From Sulfurovum sp. (lineage in GTDB: Bacteria > Campylobacterota > Campylobacteria > Campylobacterales > Sulfurovaceae), in NCBI GenBank assembly GCA_020525365.1, contig JAIZOF010000001.1, positions 124,001 through 188,000 on the forward strand: 64,000 nucleotides of DNA, given 5' to 3'. Within the stretch, counting starts at the first letter, position 1. Each line of letters begins with the position of its first letter. The position numbers were made by a program, and so were the translations under genes. The notes beneath the pieces were generated by a model that saw only the letters and a list, made by a program, of their open reading frames with translations, was not told the origin of the DNA and did no database searches. This document shows, one piece after another, positions 15,408-26,601 of this stretch.

Positions 15408-16421
15408 ATGATCTTAAGTATCGAATCAAGTTGTGATGACAGTTCTATTGCTGTTACTGAGATTGCTACTAAAAAAATACTCTATCATAAAAAAATTTCA
15501 CAAGAGACTGAGCATGCCTGCTATGGTGGAGTTGTGCCAGAGCTCGCTTCGCGCTTACATGCAGTAGCGCTACCGAAGATCCTTGAAGAGACCAAGCCTT
15601 GGCTTGACCAAATTAAGGCTATTGCGGTAACAAACCAGCCTGGTCTTGGTGTAACACTTTTGGAAGGGATTGCCATGGCAAAGACCCTTGCAATGTTCCA
15701 AAAGATACCACTTATCCCTGTGCATCATCTCAAAGGACATATCTATTCACTTTTTATTGAACAGAAGACATGCTTTCCAATGTTAGTGCTACTCATTTCT
15801 GGTGGACATACCATGATACTACGTGTTGAGAGATTTGAAAAAATAAAAATTCTTGCCACCTCTATGGATGATTCGATAGGAGAGAGTTTTGACAAGACTG
15901 CCAAAATGATGGGACTGGGGTATCCAGGCGGACCAATTATTGAAACACTTGCTCAAAAAGGAGACGAGGATCGCTTCAGCTTACCCATTCCTTTGCGTAA
16001 CTCTAAACTTATTTCTTTCTCTCTTTCTGGTCTTAAAAATGCTGTACGGCTTGTTGTTGAAAATCTTGGTGGAGCAGAGGCAATGAGCGAACAAGACAGG
16101 TGTGATCTTGCAGCCTCTTTTCAGAAAGCAGTTAAACTTCATCTGCTACAAAAGAGTAAGAAAGTTTTTAAAGTTGAGCCCATCAAGGATGTTGCTATTG
16201 TAGGTGGTGCATCGGCAAACCTCTACCTGCGTGCTGCTTATGAAAAGCTCTGCAAAGAGTTTGGAAAGACTCTCCATGTAGTGCCAATGCAGTATTGTTC
16301 TGATAATGCTGCCATGATCGGACGCTATGCTATAGATGCTTACGAAAGAGAAAATTTTGTTGTATCAGGATCAGTAGATATTATTGTAACAAAAAAACAA
16401 CAGACTGGAGATCTTCTTTAA
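15408..16421 (+). CDS. tsaD: tRNA N6-threonylcarbamoyladenosine transferase TsaD
   Basis: A 337-residue ASKHA-fold enzyme that attaches the threonylcarbamoyl group to A37 of ANN-decoding tRNAs. It opens with MILSIESSCDDSSIAV, has the metal-binding HHLKGH (106-111), SGGHT, DDSIGESFDK-x-A and the C-terminal YCSDNAAMIG motif. Its partners TsaB and TsaE are not in this window. An ATG at 15405 lies in another frame; the start at 15408 follows TATAGGAG. Confidence 0.96.
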   Translation: MILSIESSCDDSSIAVTEIATKKILYHKKISQETEHACYGGVVPELASRLHAVALPKILEETKPWLDQIKAIAVTNQPGLGVTLLEGIAMAKTLAMFQKIPLIPVHHLKGHIYSLFIEQKTCFPMLVLLISGGHTMILRVERFEKIKILATSMDDSIGESFDKTAKMMGLGYPGGPIIETLAQKGDEDRFSLPIPLRNSKLISFSLSGLKNAVRLVVENLGGAEAMSEQDRCDLAASFQKAVKLHLLQKSKKVFKVEPIKDVAIVGGASANLYLRAAYEKLCKEFGKTLHVVPMQYCSDNAAMIGRYAIDAYERENFVVSGSVDIIVTKKQQTGDLL

Positions 16422-16526
16422 TTTGATTCCTCTAAAAAATAGATAGCATATGACAAAATAATGTATAAAATATTTTTTTAAAAAGCGTGAAATGCCGTAC
16501 ACAACACACTTTATGTAAGTTTATTT

Positions 16527-18887
<2,361 letters not shown>

Positions 18888-18934
18888 TTTATATTCTTTT
18901 TTAGTTAGTTGGTACAAACCACTAAAGGACACTT

Positions 18935-19312
18935 ATGAAGTATGGTGAAAAAGAAATAAAAGAGTTTGATATCAATACAGATAAGAATTTTTGGCCAAAT
19001 GATCATGAAAAAAATTATACTATCAATATCGAATTACCTGAATTTATGTGCCTATGCCCTCGTTCTGGTTATCCAGATTTTGCCACACTAAAGCTCTCTT
19101 ATGTGCCTGATAAGATAGTGATAGAGCTTAAAGCATTGAAGCTTTATATTAACTCTTTTATGTTCCGTTATATTTCACATGAAAACGCAGCAAATGATAT
19201 TTTTGATACTCTTTATGCAAAACTCAAACCAAAATCCATGAAGCTTATTGCAGATTTTAATCCAAGAGGAAATGTTCATACTGTTATTGAGATTGATTCT
19301 AAAAAATTTTAA
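18935..19312 (+). CDS. queF: NADPH-dependent 7-cyano-7-deazaguanine reductase
   Basis: A 125-residue single-domain QueF of the T-fold family, reducing preQ0 to preQ1 in queuosine synthesis. The nucleophilic cysteine lies in FMCLCPRSGYPDF and the family motif is ELKALKLYINSFMFRYISHE, here with substrate-binding Glu, followed by DFNPRGNVHT. This is the short type found in Bacillus and Campylobacterota, not the tandem-domain E. coli form. An AAAGGA site precedes the ATG. It is 47 bp after gyrB and may share its transcript. Confidence 0.95.
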   Translation: MKYGEKEIKEFDINTDKNFWPNDHEKNYTINIELPEFMCLCPRSGYPDFATLKLSYVPDKIVIELKALKLYINSFMFRYISHENAANDIFDTLYAKLKPKSMKLIADFNPRGNVHTVIEIDSKKF

Positions 19313-19390
19313 TATATGCCAATTTGACATTTTTTTATACTCTTGTATCTATTTGAAGTATTATAGCCTACTCTAATTTTAGGGAGAGGT

Positions 19391-19627
19391 ATGATACTCT
19401 TTTCAGATGTGCTGGCACGGCTTAAAATTATTTTGAGTCAACACCATCAGCGGTCAAAAATTAAAGATAAAGATATTGCAGAGGTACTTGGGCTGAGCCC
19501 TCAATATTTTGCTGTTATTAAACGACGCAATAAGGTACCCTATGAAGCAATTGCTAACTTTTGTAAAAAATACAATATTAACATGAACTGGGTTCTTCTT
19601 GAGCAGCCACCAAAACATTTAACTTGA
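19391..19627 (+). CDS. Small helix-turn-helix protein (CI-repressor-like)
   Basis: A 78-residue protein that is almost entirely an HTH domain. Residues about 27-50 (KDIAEVLGLSPQYFAVIKRR) form the helix-turn-helix, and NINMNWVLLEQPP at the end resembles the C-terminal part of phage CI-type N-terminal domains. It is probably a DNA-binding regulator without an effector domain. A TTGACA at 19324-19329 upstream is the best -35-like hexamer in the window, but no matching -10 at 17 bp is convincing. A GGGAGAGG site precedes the ATG. Targets are unknown. Confidence 0.75.
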   Translation: MILFSDVLARLKIILSQHHQRSKIKDKDIAEVLGLSPQYFAVIKRRNKVPYEAIANFCKKYNINMNWVLLEQPPKHLT

Positions 19628-19720
19628 AAGCTGTATATTACTATGATTAAAATGTATATTTATGAAGAGGAATATTTAAAAAAAAATAGAAGATATGCTT
19701 ATAGAGAAGAAGAGGGAGGC

Positions 19721-20776
19721 TTATGCGCCCATCTGTTTTGCAACTTCTGCTGCAAAATCTTCCTCTTCAATTTCGATACCTTCACCCACTTCAAGTCTAG
19801 TAAATACTATAATTTTTGCTTTACCATCAGATTTTTCTTCAAAGTACTCAGAAACAGTTTTAGAATCATCCATTACAAACTTCTGATCAAGTAGGCACTG
19901 CTCCTGATCAAGTGTTGTATTGTCAGAGATAAATCTTTCGAGCTTGCCAGGAAGGATTTTATCCCAAATCTTTTCGGGCTTTCCTTCTGCCTTAAGCTCT
20001 GCCTTAATCACCTCTTCTGCTGCCACAATTACTTCTTCTGTAAGTTGCATTCTTGAGATATACTGAGGAATATTTTTGAGTGGTTTTCCAAGACGCTCAA
20101 GTTCTTCATTTTCTTTTCTAATTGCTTCTATGCGTCCTTTAGTTTCTTCCAAAACATACTCAGGGTCAAAATCTTTATATGTAAGTGTTTTTGGTGCCAT
20201 TGCAGCTGCATGCATCGCAATTTCTCTGAGTATAGGTGTTACTTTTTCGCAAGTTTGTGTATCTTCACATGTGGCTGCAATAATAACACCATTTTGACCA
20301 TTTGAGTGAACATATCCACTTATAGCTGTTTTTTCATCACCCTTAATGAGTGCTGCACGTCTGACAACAAGATTTTCACCAATAATAGCAATGTTTTGAG
20401 CGAGGAACTCAGAAAATGGTTGACCATTTATTGTGGAAGCATTGATTGCTTCAGCATCTTCAAGACTATTGTTAAATGCATGCTCAACGACTTCACTCAT
20501 CAGTGCTTTGAATTTATCATTTTGTGCTACAAAGTCAGTTTGGGAATTGATCTCTACAATAACTGCTTTAGACTCTTCGACTTTAATGCCAATGGCACCT
20601 TCAGCAGCAGTTTTGCTTGCTTTTTTTGCAGCTGCACCAATACCTTGATCCCTAAGCCATTCGATTGCTTTATCTATATTACCTTCAGCAGCAGTAAGAG
20701 CTTTTTTGCAATCCATCATTCCCGCATCAGTTATTTCGCGAAGTTTTTTGATATCTTTTGGTCCAAAATTTGCCAT
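19721..20776 (-). CDS. tsf: Elongation factor Ts
   Basis: A 351-residue EF-Ts, the nucleotide exchange factor of EF-Tu. The N-terminal UBA-like domain (LREITDAGMMDCKKAL) is followed by the TDFVAQND motif that contacts EF-Tu. Residues about 180-280 form a coiled dimerisation region. It starts one base after the rpsB stop, with a GGAGG site inside the end of rpsB, so the two are one operon. The gene ends facing the small HTH gene; the 93-bp convergent gap has a nine-T run on the minus strand but no clear stem. Confidence 0.97.
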   Translation of the reverse strand: MANFGPKDIKKLREITDAGMMDCKKALTAAEGNIDKAIEWLRDQGIGAAAKKASKTAAEGAIGIKVEESKAVIVEINSQTDFVAQNDKFKALMSEVVEHAFNNSLEDAEAINASTINGQPFSEFLAQNIAIIGENLVVRRAALIKGDEKTAISGYVHSNGQNGVIIAATCEDTQTCEKVTPILREIAMHAAAMAPKTLTYKDFDPEYVLEETKGRIEAIRKENEELERLGKPLKNIPQYISRMQLTEEVIVAAEEVIKAELKAEGKPEKIWDKILPGKLERFISDNTTLDQEQCLLDQKFVMDDSKTVSEYFEEKSDGKAKIIVFTRLEVGEGIEIEEEDFAAEVAKQMGA

Positions 20777-20777
20777 A

Positions 20778-21791
20778 CTATGCCTCCACTAGTTCTTTTG
20801 CGTGTGTAATAGTTTCTTTAAAGTCACCTTTAAATTTATGCTTCTCTTCCATTACTTGAATTTGCTCTTCAGTCATGCTTGCAATGTCATTAAACGTATA
20901 GAAACCCTCGTTATTAAGTTTCTCGGCATAGACTTTTCCCACACCTTTGAGTTGCGTTAGGTTGTCGCCCTCATTCTTTTTGGCTTTTGGTGTTTCTATT
21001 GTTGGTGTTTCTGCTTTAGGGGAAACAGATGCCTCCTCTTTGACTTCAGAAACTACTTGCTCTACTTCTGTGGAGCTTGGTACCTCTTCAACATCTTCAC
21101 CATTTATTTCAGAAAATGCTACCTTGCCTTCAATGATTGCCTCTGCAATTTCTTTACAGAAAAGGTTGATAGAACGGATTGCATCATCATTTCCTGGAAT
21201 AGGATAGTCAATTACATCAGGATCACAGTTAGTATCAAGTGGTGCAACCACTTTCATGCCCAGCCTCTTTGCCTCTTTGACTGCAATATGTTCTTTAACC
21301 GCATCAACAACAAACATCATTTCAGGCAACTTTTTCATATGTCTGAAACCTTCAAGGTAAGAGTTGAGTTTCTCCTTCTTCCTGAGCAGCATCAGTGCCT
21401 CTTTTTTTGTTAAAAGATCAAGCTGTCCATTCTCTTCCATCTGTTCGATAATTTCAAGTTTTCTGATAGATTTTTTCATAGTTGGGTAGTTTGTCAGCAT
21501 GCCACCAAGCCATCTTGTTGCAACGTAAGGCATGCCACATCTCTCGGCATGCTCTTTAACTGCTTGGCGTGCCTGCTTTTTTGTGCCAACAAAAAGAACA
21601 GTTTGTCCTTCTGCCACCGCATCACGAACAATATTATATGTATATTTGAAATACCTGAGTGTCTTTTGGAGGTCGATGATATAGATATTTTTTCTTGCAC
21701 CAAAAATAAATTTCTTCATTTTTGGATTCCATCTTCTTGTCTGGTGTCCGAAGTGAACACCGCACTCTAGTAAGTCTTTCATGGTTACCAT
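20778..21791 (-). CDS. rpsB: 30S ribosomal protein S2 with long C-terminal extension
   Basis: Residues 1 to about 225 are a normal uS2 ([59 protein letters not shown]). S2 is usually 230-270 residues; this one is 337. The added part has an acidic, Ser/Glu/Pro-rich linker (about 232-278) and then a helix-hairpin-helix-like module ([17 protein letters not shown] and [16 protein letters not shown]). That module resembles HhH domains also seen appended to other ribosomal proteins and respiratory subunits. Its job is unknown. The start follows AAGGAGATAATT. A long structured leader precedes it. Confidence 0.96.
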   Translation of the reverse strand: MVTMKDLLECGVHFGHQTRRWNPKMKKFIFGARKNIYIIDLQKTLRYFKYTYNIVRDAVAEGQTVLFVGTKKQARQAVKEHAERCGMPYVATRWLGGMLTNYPTMKKSIRKLEIIEQMEENGQLDLLTKKEALMLLRKKEKLNSYLEGFRHMKKLPEMMFVVDAVKEHIAVKEAKRLGMKVVAPLDTNCDPDVIDYPIPGNDDAIRSINLFCKEIAEAIIEGKVAFSEINGEDVEEVPSSTEVEQVVSEVKEEASVSPKAETPTIETPKAKKNEGDNLTQLKGVGKVYAEKLNNEGFYTFNDIASMTEEQIQVMEEKHKFKGDFKETITHAKELVEA

Positions 21792-21958
21792 AATTATCTC
21801 CTTGGTATATTAATATATAATTTGAGAAGCACACTGCTTCAACACCTGGTTTGATCCTCTGTAGTCCTTAGCGCCAAAACGCAACCATTCAAGGAATAAC
21901 TACATGTGTATTTTCCAAATTCAAACTATTGTATAGATAGCCCTGTTAAAGAATAAGG
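21792..21958 (-). ncRNA. Structured 5' leader of rpsB-tsf, candidate autoregulatory RNA
   Basis: A minus-strand TATAAT at 21970-21965 predicts a start near 21958, giving a leader of about 165 nt. It contains nested stems between 21903 and 21861: GTAGT with ACTAC, CCTT with AAGG (with a 4-nt bulge), and GCG with CGC around a TTTTGG loop. A second hairpin, GAAGCA-GTG-TGCTTC, lies at 21840-21826, just before an AT-rich stretch and the ribosome site. S2 represses its own operon in several bacteria. That this leader is the S2 binding site is inferred. Confidence 0.5.
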
Positions 21959-21964
21959 AACGCG

Positions 21965-21970
21965 ATTATA
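21965..21970 (-). promoter_or_regulatory. rpsB -10 promoter element
   Basis: TATAAT on the minus strand, followed by CGCG at the predicted start. It is the only perfect hexamer in the 250-bp gap between rpsB and the peroxiredoxin gene. A weaker TACAAT at 21933-21928 is an alternative that would give a shorter leader. Confidence 0.55.
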
Positions 21971-22041
21971 CCGAAATATTTTTAAATTTATGACAAAAGG
22001 AAGAGAGAGGTAAAGAAAAAAGTCTATAAAAGCGTTTTATA

Positions 22042-22524
22042 TTAAAGTTGTTTTGTTGCTATTTGAAGCTCCACTAATTTCTCTTTCACTATTCCAGCAT
22101 GCCCTTTTACACGTACTTTTTCCCACTTGGAAGCTATTTTTCCATTAGGATCGATGATAAAAGTGGAGCGTACCACTCCCATATACTCGCGTCCATAATT
22201 TTTCTTAAGTTGCCAACAACCAAAGAGAGTACAAAGTTCTTTCTCTTCATCAGAGAGTAGCATAATTTTTAACCCTTTTTTCTCAATAAAATTTCTATGT
22301 TTCTTTGGGCTGTCAGGACTGACACCTAGTACAATGGCATTAAGGTCTTCAAAGTCTGGTAATACCGTAGTAAAATCACATGCTTCAGTTGTACACCCTG
22401 GGGTATTATCTTTGGGGTAAAAGTAGAGTACAATCCATTTGCCTCTAACATCTCGCAGACAAATCTCTTCCTCATCTTGGTTTGGTAGACAAAAATGAGG
22501 TACCATATCACCAATATTTAGCAT
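22042..22524 (-). CDS. bcp: Thioredoxin-dependent peroxiredoxin (Bcp/PrxQ)
   Basis: A 160-residue atypical 2-Cys peroxiredoxin. The motif YFYPKDNTPGCTTEACDF carries the peroxidatic cysteine and, five residues later, the resolving cysteine, the arrangement of the PrxQ/BCP class. The family reduces hydrogen peroxide and organic peroxides using thioredoxin. An AGGAG site precedes the ATG. It is a single gene divergent from the small gene at 22621. Confidence 0.95.
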   Translation of the reverse strand: MLNIGDMVPHFCLPNQDEEEICLRDVRGKWIVLYFYPKDNTPGCTTEACDFTTVLPDFEDLNAIVLGVSPDSPKKHRNFIEKKGLKIMLLSDEEKELCTLFGCWQLKKNYGREYMGVVRSTFIIDPNGKIASKWEKVRVKGHAGIVKEKLVELQIATKQL

Positions 22525-22605
22525 TATTAACTCCTATGAAATAATATATCAATTGTAGTAAAAAGTTTTTTTGAATGAAAATATATAAAACTCTTCACTA
22601 ATTTT

Positions 22606-22614
22606 TGGTAGTAT
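22606..22614 (+). promoter_or_regulatory. Extended -10 promoter predicting a leaderless mRNA
   Basis: TGg-TAGTAT ends at 22614, so the usual start 7 nt downstream is exactly the A of the ATG at 22621. No ribosome site lies between. Confidence 0.45.
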
Positions 22615-22620
22615 AGCAAA

Positions 22621-22836
22621 ATGAATAAAAAAAATCTGCAATCCAAGGAAGAACTTCTTGAAGAGATTGACAAGCTTATTGCATATGGTAAAGAGGAACC
22701 AACTATTAGTCCTAATCTGCTCTCCTACTTAAGTATGAAGGATCTTGAGAATATCAAATCAAAATTACTCGAACGAGTCAATATGCTTTCAGATGAAGAC
22801 AAAGTATGGCTAGAACAGTTCAAAAAGTATGAATAG
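22621..22836 (+). CDS. Small acidic helical protein, unknown function
   Basis: A 71-residue protein, mostly predicted helix and rich in Lys, Glu and Leu (KEELLEEIDKLIAYG, LSYLSMKDLENIKSKLLER, LSDEDKVWLEQFKKYE). It looks like the short conserved hypothetical proteins found across Campylobacterota, but I recognise no named family. No signal or membrane segment is seen. It lies alone between two minus-strand genes, and its promoter spacing suggests a leaderless message. Confidence 0.7.
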   Translation: MNKKNLQSKEELLEEIDKLIAYGKEEPTISPNLLSYLSMKDLENIKSKLLERVNMLSDEDKVWLEQFKKYE

Positions 22837-22843
22837 AGTAAGA

Positions 22844-23584
22844 CTATATATTAATTTTCTCTTTAATCTCTTTGGCAATTGTGGCAATCTCTGTGATTTT
22901 TTGTGTACCGCTTAGGCTCTCATTAAGTAGCACTTTGACAAATGCCGAACCAACAATAACCCCATCGACCCCTTTGGCTTTTTCTTTTGCTGTGTGTTGG
23001 TCAACTCCGAAGCCAACATAGACTGGTGTATTGGTAAATGTTTTGATATCAGCAATAACCTCTTGTAAATTTTCACTTTTCCCTTTCCCTGTAATACCAG
23101 CATAAGCAACAAGGTAGATAAATTTTTTTGCTCCAGCAACAATCTGTTTAATGCGTTTACGCGAATCGGTTGGAGCGATAAAATCAATGAGGTTGAGCCC
23201 TGCCTTTTCGATTATTGGCTTGTAAGGTTGTGCTTCCTCAAAAGGCAAGTCAGGAATAATAAAACCGTTAACGCCTACTTTGTTGGCTTCATTGATAAAG
23301 GTTTCCATTCCCTTATGGTAGAAGGGATTGAAGTAGCCCATCCAAAGTGTGTCAATATGGGGTGCTATTTTTAAAGAAGCATCAAAGAGTTTTTGGAGTC
23401 TGAAGCCACTCTGTAAAGCTTTGAGATTGGCAGCTTCAATGACTGGACCATCTGCAACTGGATCAGAAAAAGGTATACCAAGCTCAAGAGTATCGACTCC
23501 TGCTTCTGCCAGTGCTAATGCAACATCAATAGTAAAGTTAATAGAAGGAAATCCAGTGGTAATATAGGCGACTAATTGTTTCAA
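22844..23584 (-). CDS. trpA: Tryptophan synthase alpha subunit
   Basis: A 246-residue TIM-barrel enzyme splitting indole-3-glycerol phosphate into indole and glyceraldehyde 3-phosphate. Motifs are ELGIPFSDPVADGP with the catalytic aspartate region, GFIIPDLPFEEA and GVIVGSAFVK. The start is a TTG at 23584-23582 (TTG-AAA-CAA) behind an AAAGAG site; no ATG fits the N terminus. TrpB and other trp genes are not adjacent, so the pathway genes are scattered in this genome. It is divergent from panB. Confidence 0.95.
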   Translation of the reverse strand: MKQLVAYITTGFPSINFTIDVALALAEAGVDTLELGIPFSDPVADGPVIEAANLKALQSGFRLQKLFDASLKIAPHIDTLWMGYFNPFYHKGMETFINEANKVGVNGFIIPDLPFEEAQPYKPIIEKAGLNLIDFIAPTDSRKRIKQIVAGAKKFIYLVAYAGITGKGKSENLQEVIADIKTFTNTPVYVGFGVDQHTAKEKAKGVDGVIVGSAFVKVLLNESLSGTQKITEIATIAKEIKEKINI

Positions 23585-23687
23585 ATAGAACTCTTTTACA
23601 TAATTTTTAACATTATATGATAAAATCAGTAAAATATTAAAACTCTGCTAAAGAATGCAGGACAAATGAGGCAAAAAGATTGAAAAC

Positions 23688-24512
23688 ATGAGTACCCAGA
23701 CCCAAAATATTGAAAAAAAAATTACTCTTTCTACAATTACAAAAATGAAAGGTAAAGAGCCTATTACGATGGTAACTGCTTACGATGCACTCTTTGCAAA
23801 ACTTTTTGATGGACAGGTCGAGATGATATTGGTCGGGGATAGTTTGAATATGAGTTTTTATGGCAAACCTGATACACTTTCGGCAACAATGGATCAGATG
23901 ATTTACCATACACGGGCAGTTTGCAATGGTGCAAAACTTGCTTGTATTGTTTTTGATATGCCTTTTGGTTCCTATTTGACACCTGAGCAGGCACTTAAAA
24001 ATGCAGCACGTGTCTATCGTGAAACTTGTGCCGATGCAGTTAAAATTGAAGGTGGTAAAGAGAAAGCATCTATTATAAAATCCCTTTCAAGTAATGGTAT
24101 TGCCGTGGTAGCACATATTGGTCTCATGCCACAGCATGTTAGGAGCGAGGGTGGCTATAAGGTACGAGGAAAAAATGAAATGGATGTGGAGGTATTGGTA
24201 GAGGATGCTTTGGCACTTGAATCTGCTGGTGCAAAAATTGTATTGGTAGAGGGTGTCAACTCTGAAGCAGCCAAACGTATTACTGAAGCGATTAATGTAC
24301 CAACTATTGGTATTGGTGCAGGCAATACCACTGATGGACAAGTATTGGTATGGTCTGATATGTTTGGTTTTTTTGAAGCCTTTTCTCCTAAATTTGTTAA
24401 ACAATATTGCAATGGTGCTAAAGAGATTCAAAAAGGGCTGGAGCAGTATGTTGATGAAGTAAAAAATCGAACATTTCCTGCAGATGAACACACCTACTGG
24501 AGTAAAAAGTAG
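23688..24512 (+). CDS. panB: 3-methyl-2-oxobutanoate hydroxymethyltransferase
   Basis: A 274-residue TIM-barrel enzyme transferring a hydroxymethyl group from methylene-THF to ketoisovalerate to make ketopantoate, the first committed step of pantothenate synthesis. Family motifs are MVTAYDALFAKLFD, VGDSLNMSFYGKPDTLSAT with the metal-binding aspartate, DMPFGSY and VKIEGG. It ends immediately before ruvB with no gap (TAG-ATG), so panB-ruvB-permease is probably one operon. Confidence 0.96.
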   Translation: MSTQTQNIEKKITLSTITKMKGKEPITMVTAYDALFAKLFDGQVEMILVGDSLNMSFYGKPDTLSATMDQMIYHTRAVCNGAKLACIVFDMPFGSYLTPEQALKNAARVYRETCADAVKIEGGKEKASIIKSLSSNGIAVVAHIGLMPQHVRSEGGYKVRGKNEMDVEVLVEDALALESAGAKIVLVEGVNSEAAKRITEAINVPTIGIGAGNTTDGQVLVWSDMFGFFEAFSPKFVKQYCNGAKEIQKGLEQYVDEVKNRTFPADEHTYWSKK

Positions 24513-25523
24513 ATGGAAAGAATGGTTGAGATTGAGCGTTTTGACAGTGAAACTTCTTATGAAGTAAGTTTACGCCCAAGTGGTTGGGAGGAGTATATTG
24601 GTCAGGAGAAGATTAAGAAGAACTTACATGTTTTTATAGAGGCAAGCCGACGTCGTGAAGAGGCACTTGATCACACTCTTTTTTTTGGTCCTCCCGGACT
24701 AGGAAAGACAACACTGGCAAATATTATTGCTACAGAGATGGGTGCAAATATTAAAACTACAGCCGCACCTATGATTGAAAAGACGGGTGACCTTGCCGCA
24801 CTGTTAACCAATATAGAAGAGGGAGATATTCTTTTTATTGATGAGATCCATCGTCTCTCTCCGTCAGTTGAAGAGATACTTTATCCTTCGATGGAGGATT
24901 TTAGGCTTGATATTATTATTGGTAGTGGTCCTGCAGCACAGACTGTTAAGATAGACCTACCACGCTTTACACTCATTGGAGCAACAACGCGAGCAGGAAT
25001 GTTGAGTAGTCCATTGCGTGAACGTTTTGGAATGCACTTTAGAATGCAATTTTATACACCTCAAGAGCTTTCTCAAATTATAGATCAAGCAGCATATAAG
25101 TTAGAAAAACCAATACATAAAGATGCTGCAGCAGAGATTGCTCGACGTAGCAGAGGGACACCACGTATTGCATTGAGGCTTCTAAGAAGGGTGCGTGATT
25201 TTTCTGAAGTATTTGATGAAGTAGAGGTAACTTTAGAGCGGGCACATTATGCACTTGATGAAATAGGAGTAAACCATTTAGGTTTTGATGAACAAGATAT
25301 TCAATTTTTAGAGCTATTGGTAAATGCCAAGAATCGTCCAATGGGGTTAAGTACTATTGCGGCAGCATTGAGTGAAGACGAGGGAACAATTGAAGATGTC
25401 ATTGAACCCTATTTAATTGCCAATGGTTATGTGGAACGAACAGCTCGTGGACGCATTGCAACACAAAAAAGTTATGAACATTTCAAGCTAGGTAATATCA
25501 ATAAAGGATTTTTTAATGACTAA
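24513..25523 (+). CDS. ruvB: Holliday junction ATP-dependent DNA helicase RuvB
   Basis: A 336-residue AAA+ motor that drives branch migration with RuvA. Motifs are [17 protein letters not shown], Walker [10 protein letters not shown], Walker B LFIDEIHR, the sensor [18 protein letters not shown] and the C-terminal winged helix ([14 protein letters not shown]). The ATG at 24513 touches the panB stop; a second in-frame ATG at 24522 (MVEIERF) is also possible and is closer to some relatives. The last 8 bp overlap the next gene. Confidence 0.97.
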   Translation: MERMVEIERFDSETSYEVSLRPSGWEEYIGQEKIKKNLHVFIEASRRREEALDHTLFFGPPGLGKTTLANIIATEMGANIKTTAAPMIEKTGDLAALLTNIEEGDILFIDEIHRLSPSVEEILYPSMEDFRLDIIIGSGPAAQTVKIDLPRFTLIGATTRAGMLSSPLRERFGMHFRMQFYTPQELSQIIDQAAYKLEKPIHKDAAAEIARRSRGTPRIALRLLRRVRDFSEVFDEVEVTLERAHYALDEIGVNHLGFDEQDIQFLELLVNAKNRPMGLSTIAAALSEDEGTIEDVIEPYLIANGYVERTARGRIATQKSYEHFKLGNINKGFFND

Positions 25524-26547
25524 AACTCAACTAATGATTACCGCATTATTTATTTTGGGTCTTATGGGAGCTTATAGTGTTTACCAGCCTTTTTTACTCT
25601 CTATGGCAGTGGCTGTTTTGCTTTCTATGGCAACCTTTAACCTTACTAAACATTTAACAGATTTTACCAATTGTGCAAAAATCTCTTCAGGAATCTCAAC
25701 ACTATTGATGACACTGTTGCTTTTTGTACCTATTGTCTATTTGGCAACAATAGGTGTAAGCTATATTGCTGAGATTGATAAGCAAGGTGTACAAGAGACA
25801 CTTTCGGCACTAAGAGTGCTTGTACAAGATATTCCCTTTTTTAAGGAGATAGCTTATCAATATATGAGTGATGAGCATATTACTAAATATATCCAAGAAT
25901 CTACAACCTATGCAACTATGGTAGGAGGCAAAGGATTAGGTTTTATGAAAAATATGCTTTTTGTGGTATTTTTTTACTTTTTTATTAACTACTATGGAAA
26001 TAGGTTCTTTGATACAATTTTAGAATTACTGCCAGTAACACCACAAAAAGGGGAAAAGATAATAAAGGAGATCTCCACAACAATGGAGATTGTTTTCTAT
26101 TCTGTTATTGTAACGGCAATTTTTGAAGGCTTTCTGTTTGGTGCTATGATGAGTTATTTTGGCTTTAATGGGATCTTTTTTGGTGTGATTTATGGGTTTG
26201 CATCTTTGGTTCCTATTATTGGTGGAGTAATTGTTTGGGTACCAGTTTCACTTTATGTTTGGACAAAGATCGATACACAAATAGCATTGATGATTGCTTC
26301 TTATTCGGTGATAGTTGTCTCTATCGTTGCTGATACATTTGTTAAGCCAATGATTATTGAGATTATCAAGAAAAATTTTCTTAAGAGTGCACTTCAGATT
26401 AACTCTATACTAATTTTCTTCTCTATTTTTGCAGGGATGAATACTTATGGATTTTGGGGAATGATTCTTGGTCCTGCGATTACTTCATTTTTAATTGCGA
26501 TTACAAAGGTGTATTTAAATTGCTCTGAAGAGAATGAAGAGGATTAG
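25516..26547 (+). CDS. AI-2E family transporter (PerM/YdiK-like permease)
   Basis: A 343-residue membrane protein with about eight helices: two pairs at the N terminus (8-28, 31-47, 62-86), a soluble region (90-145), then a helical bundle ending in the family motifs [13 protein letters not shown] and [10 protein letters not shown]. The AI-2E family includes the TqsA exporter and sodium or proton antiporters, so substrate cannot be assigned. It overlaps ruvB by 8 bp. Confidence 0.85.
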   Translation: MTKTQLMITALFILGLMGAYSVYQPFLLSMAVAVLLSMATFNLTKHLTDFTNCAKISSGISTLLMTLLLFVPIVYLATIGVSYIAEIDKQGVQETLSALRVLVQDIPFFKEIAYQYMSDEHITKYIQESTTYATMVGGKGLGFMKNMLFVVFFYFFINYYGNRFFDTILELLPVTPQKGEKIIKEISTTMEIVFYSVIVTAIFEGFLFGAMMSYFGFNGIFFGVIYGFASLVPIIGGVIVWVPVSLYVWTKIDTQIALMIASYSVIVVSIVADTFVKPMIIEIIKKNFLKSALQINSILIFFSIFAGMNTYGFWGMILGPAITSFLIAITKVYLNCSEENEED

Positions 26548-26601
26548 GTCGCAATATGTTGTTGCCCAATATAGTACATATTGTCTGTTTTTTTGAGCTT
26601 T

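Noticed and set aside
19643-19894. Plus-strand frame after the HTH gene
   Set aside because: It runs into the antisense of tsf; composition is Phe- and Cys-rich as expected of a shadow frame.
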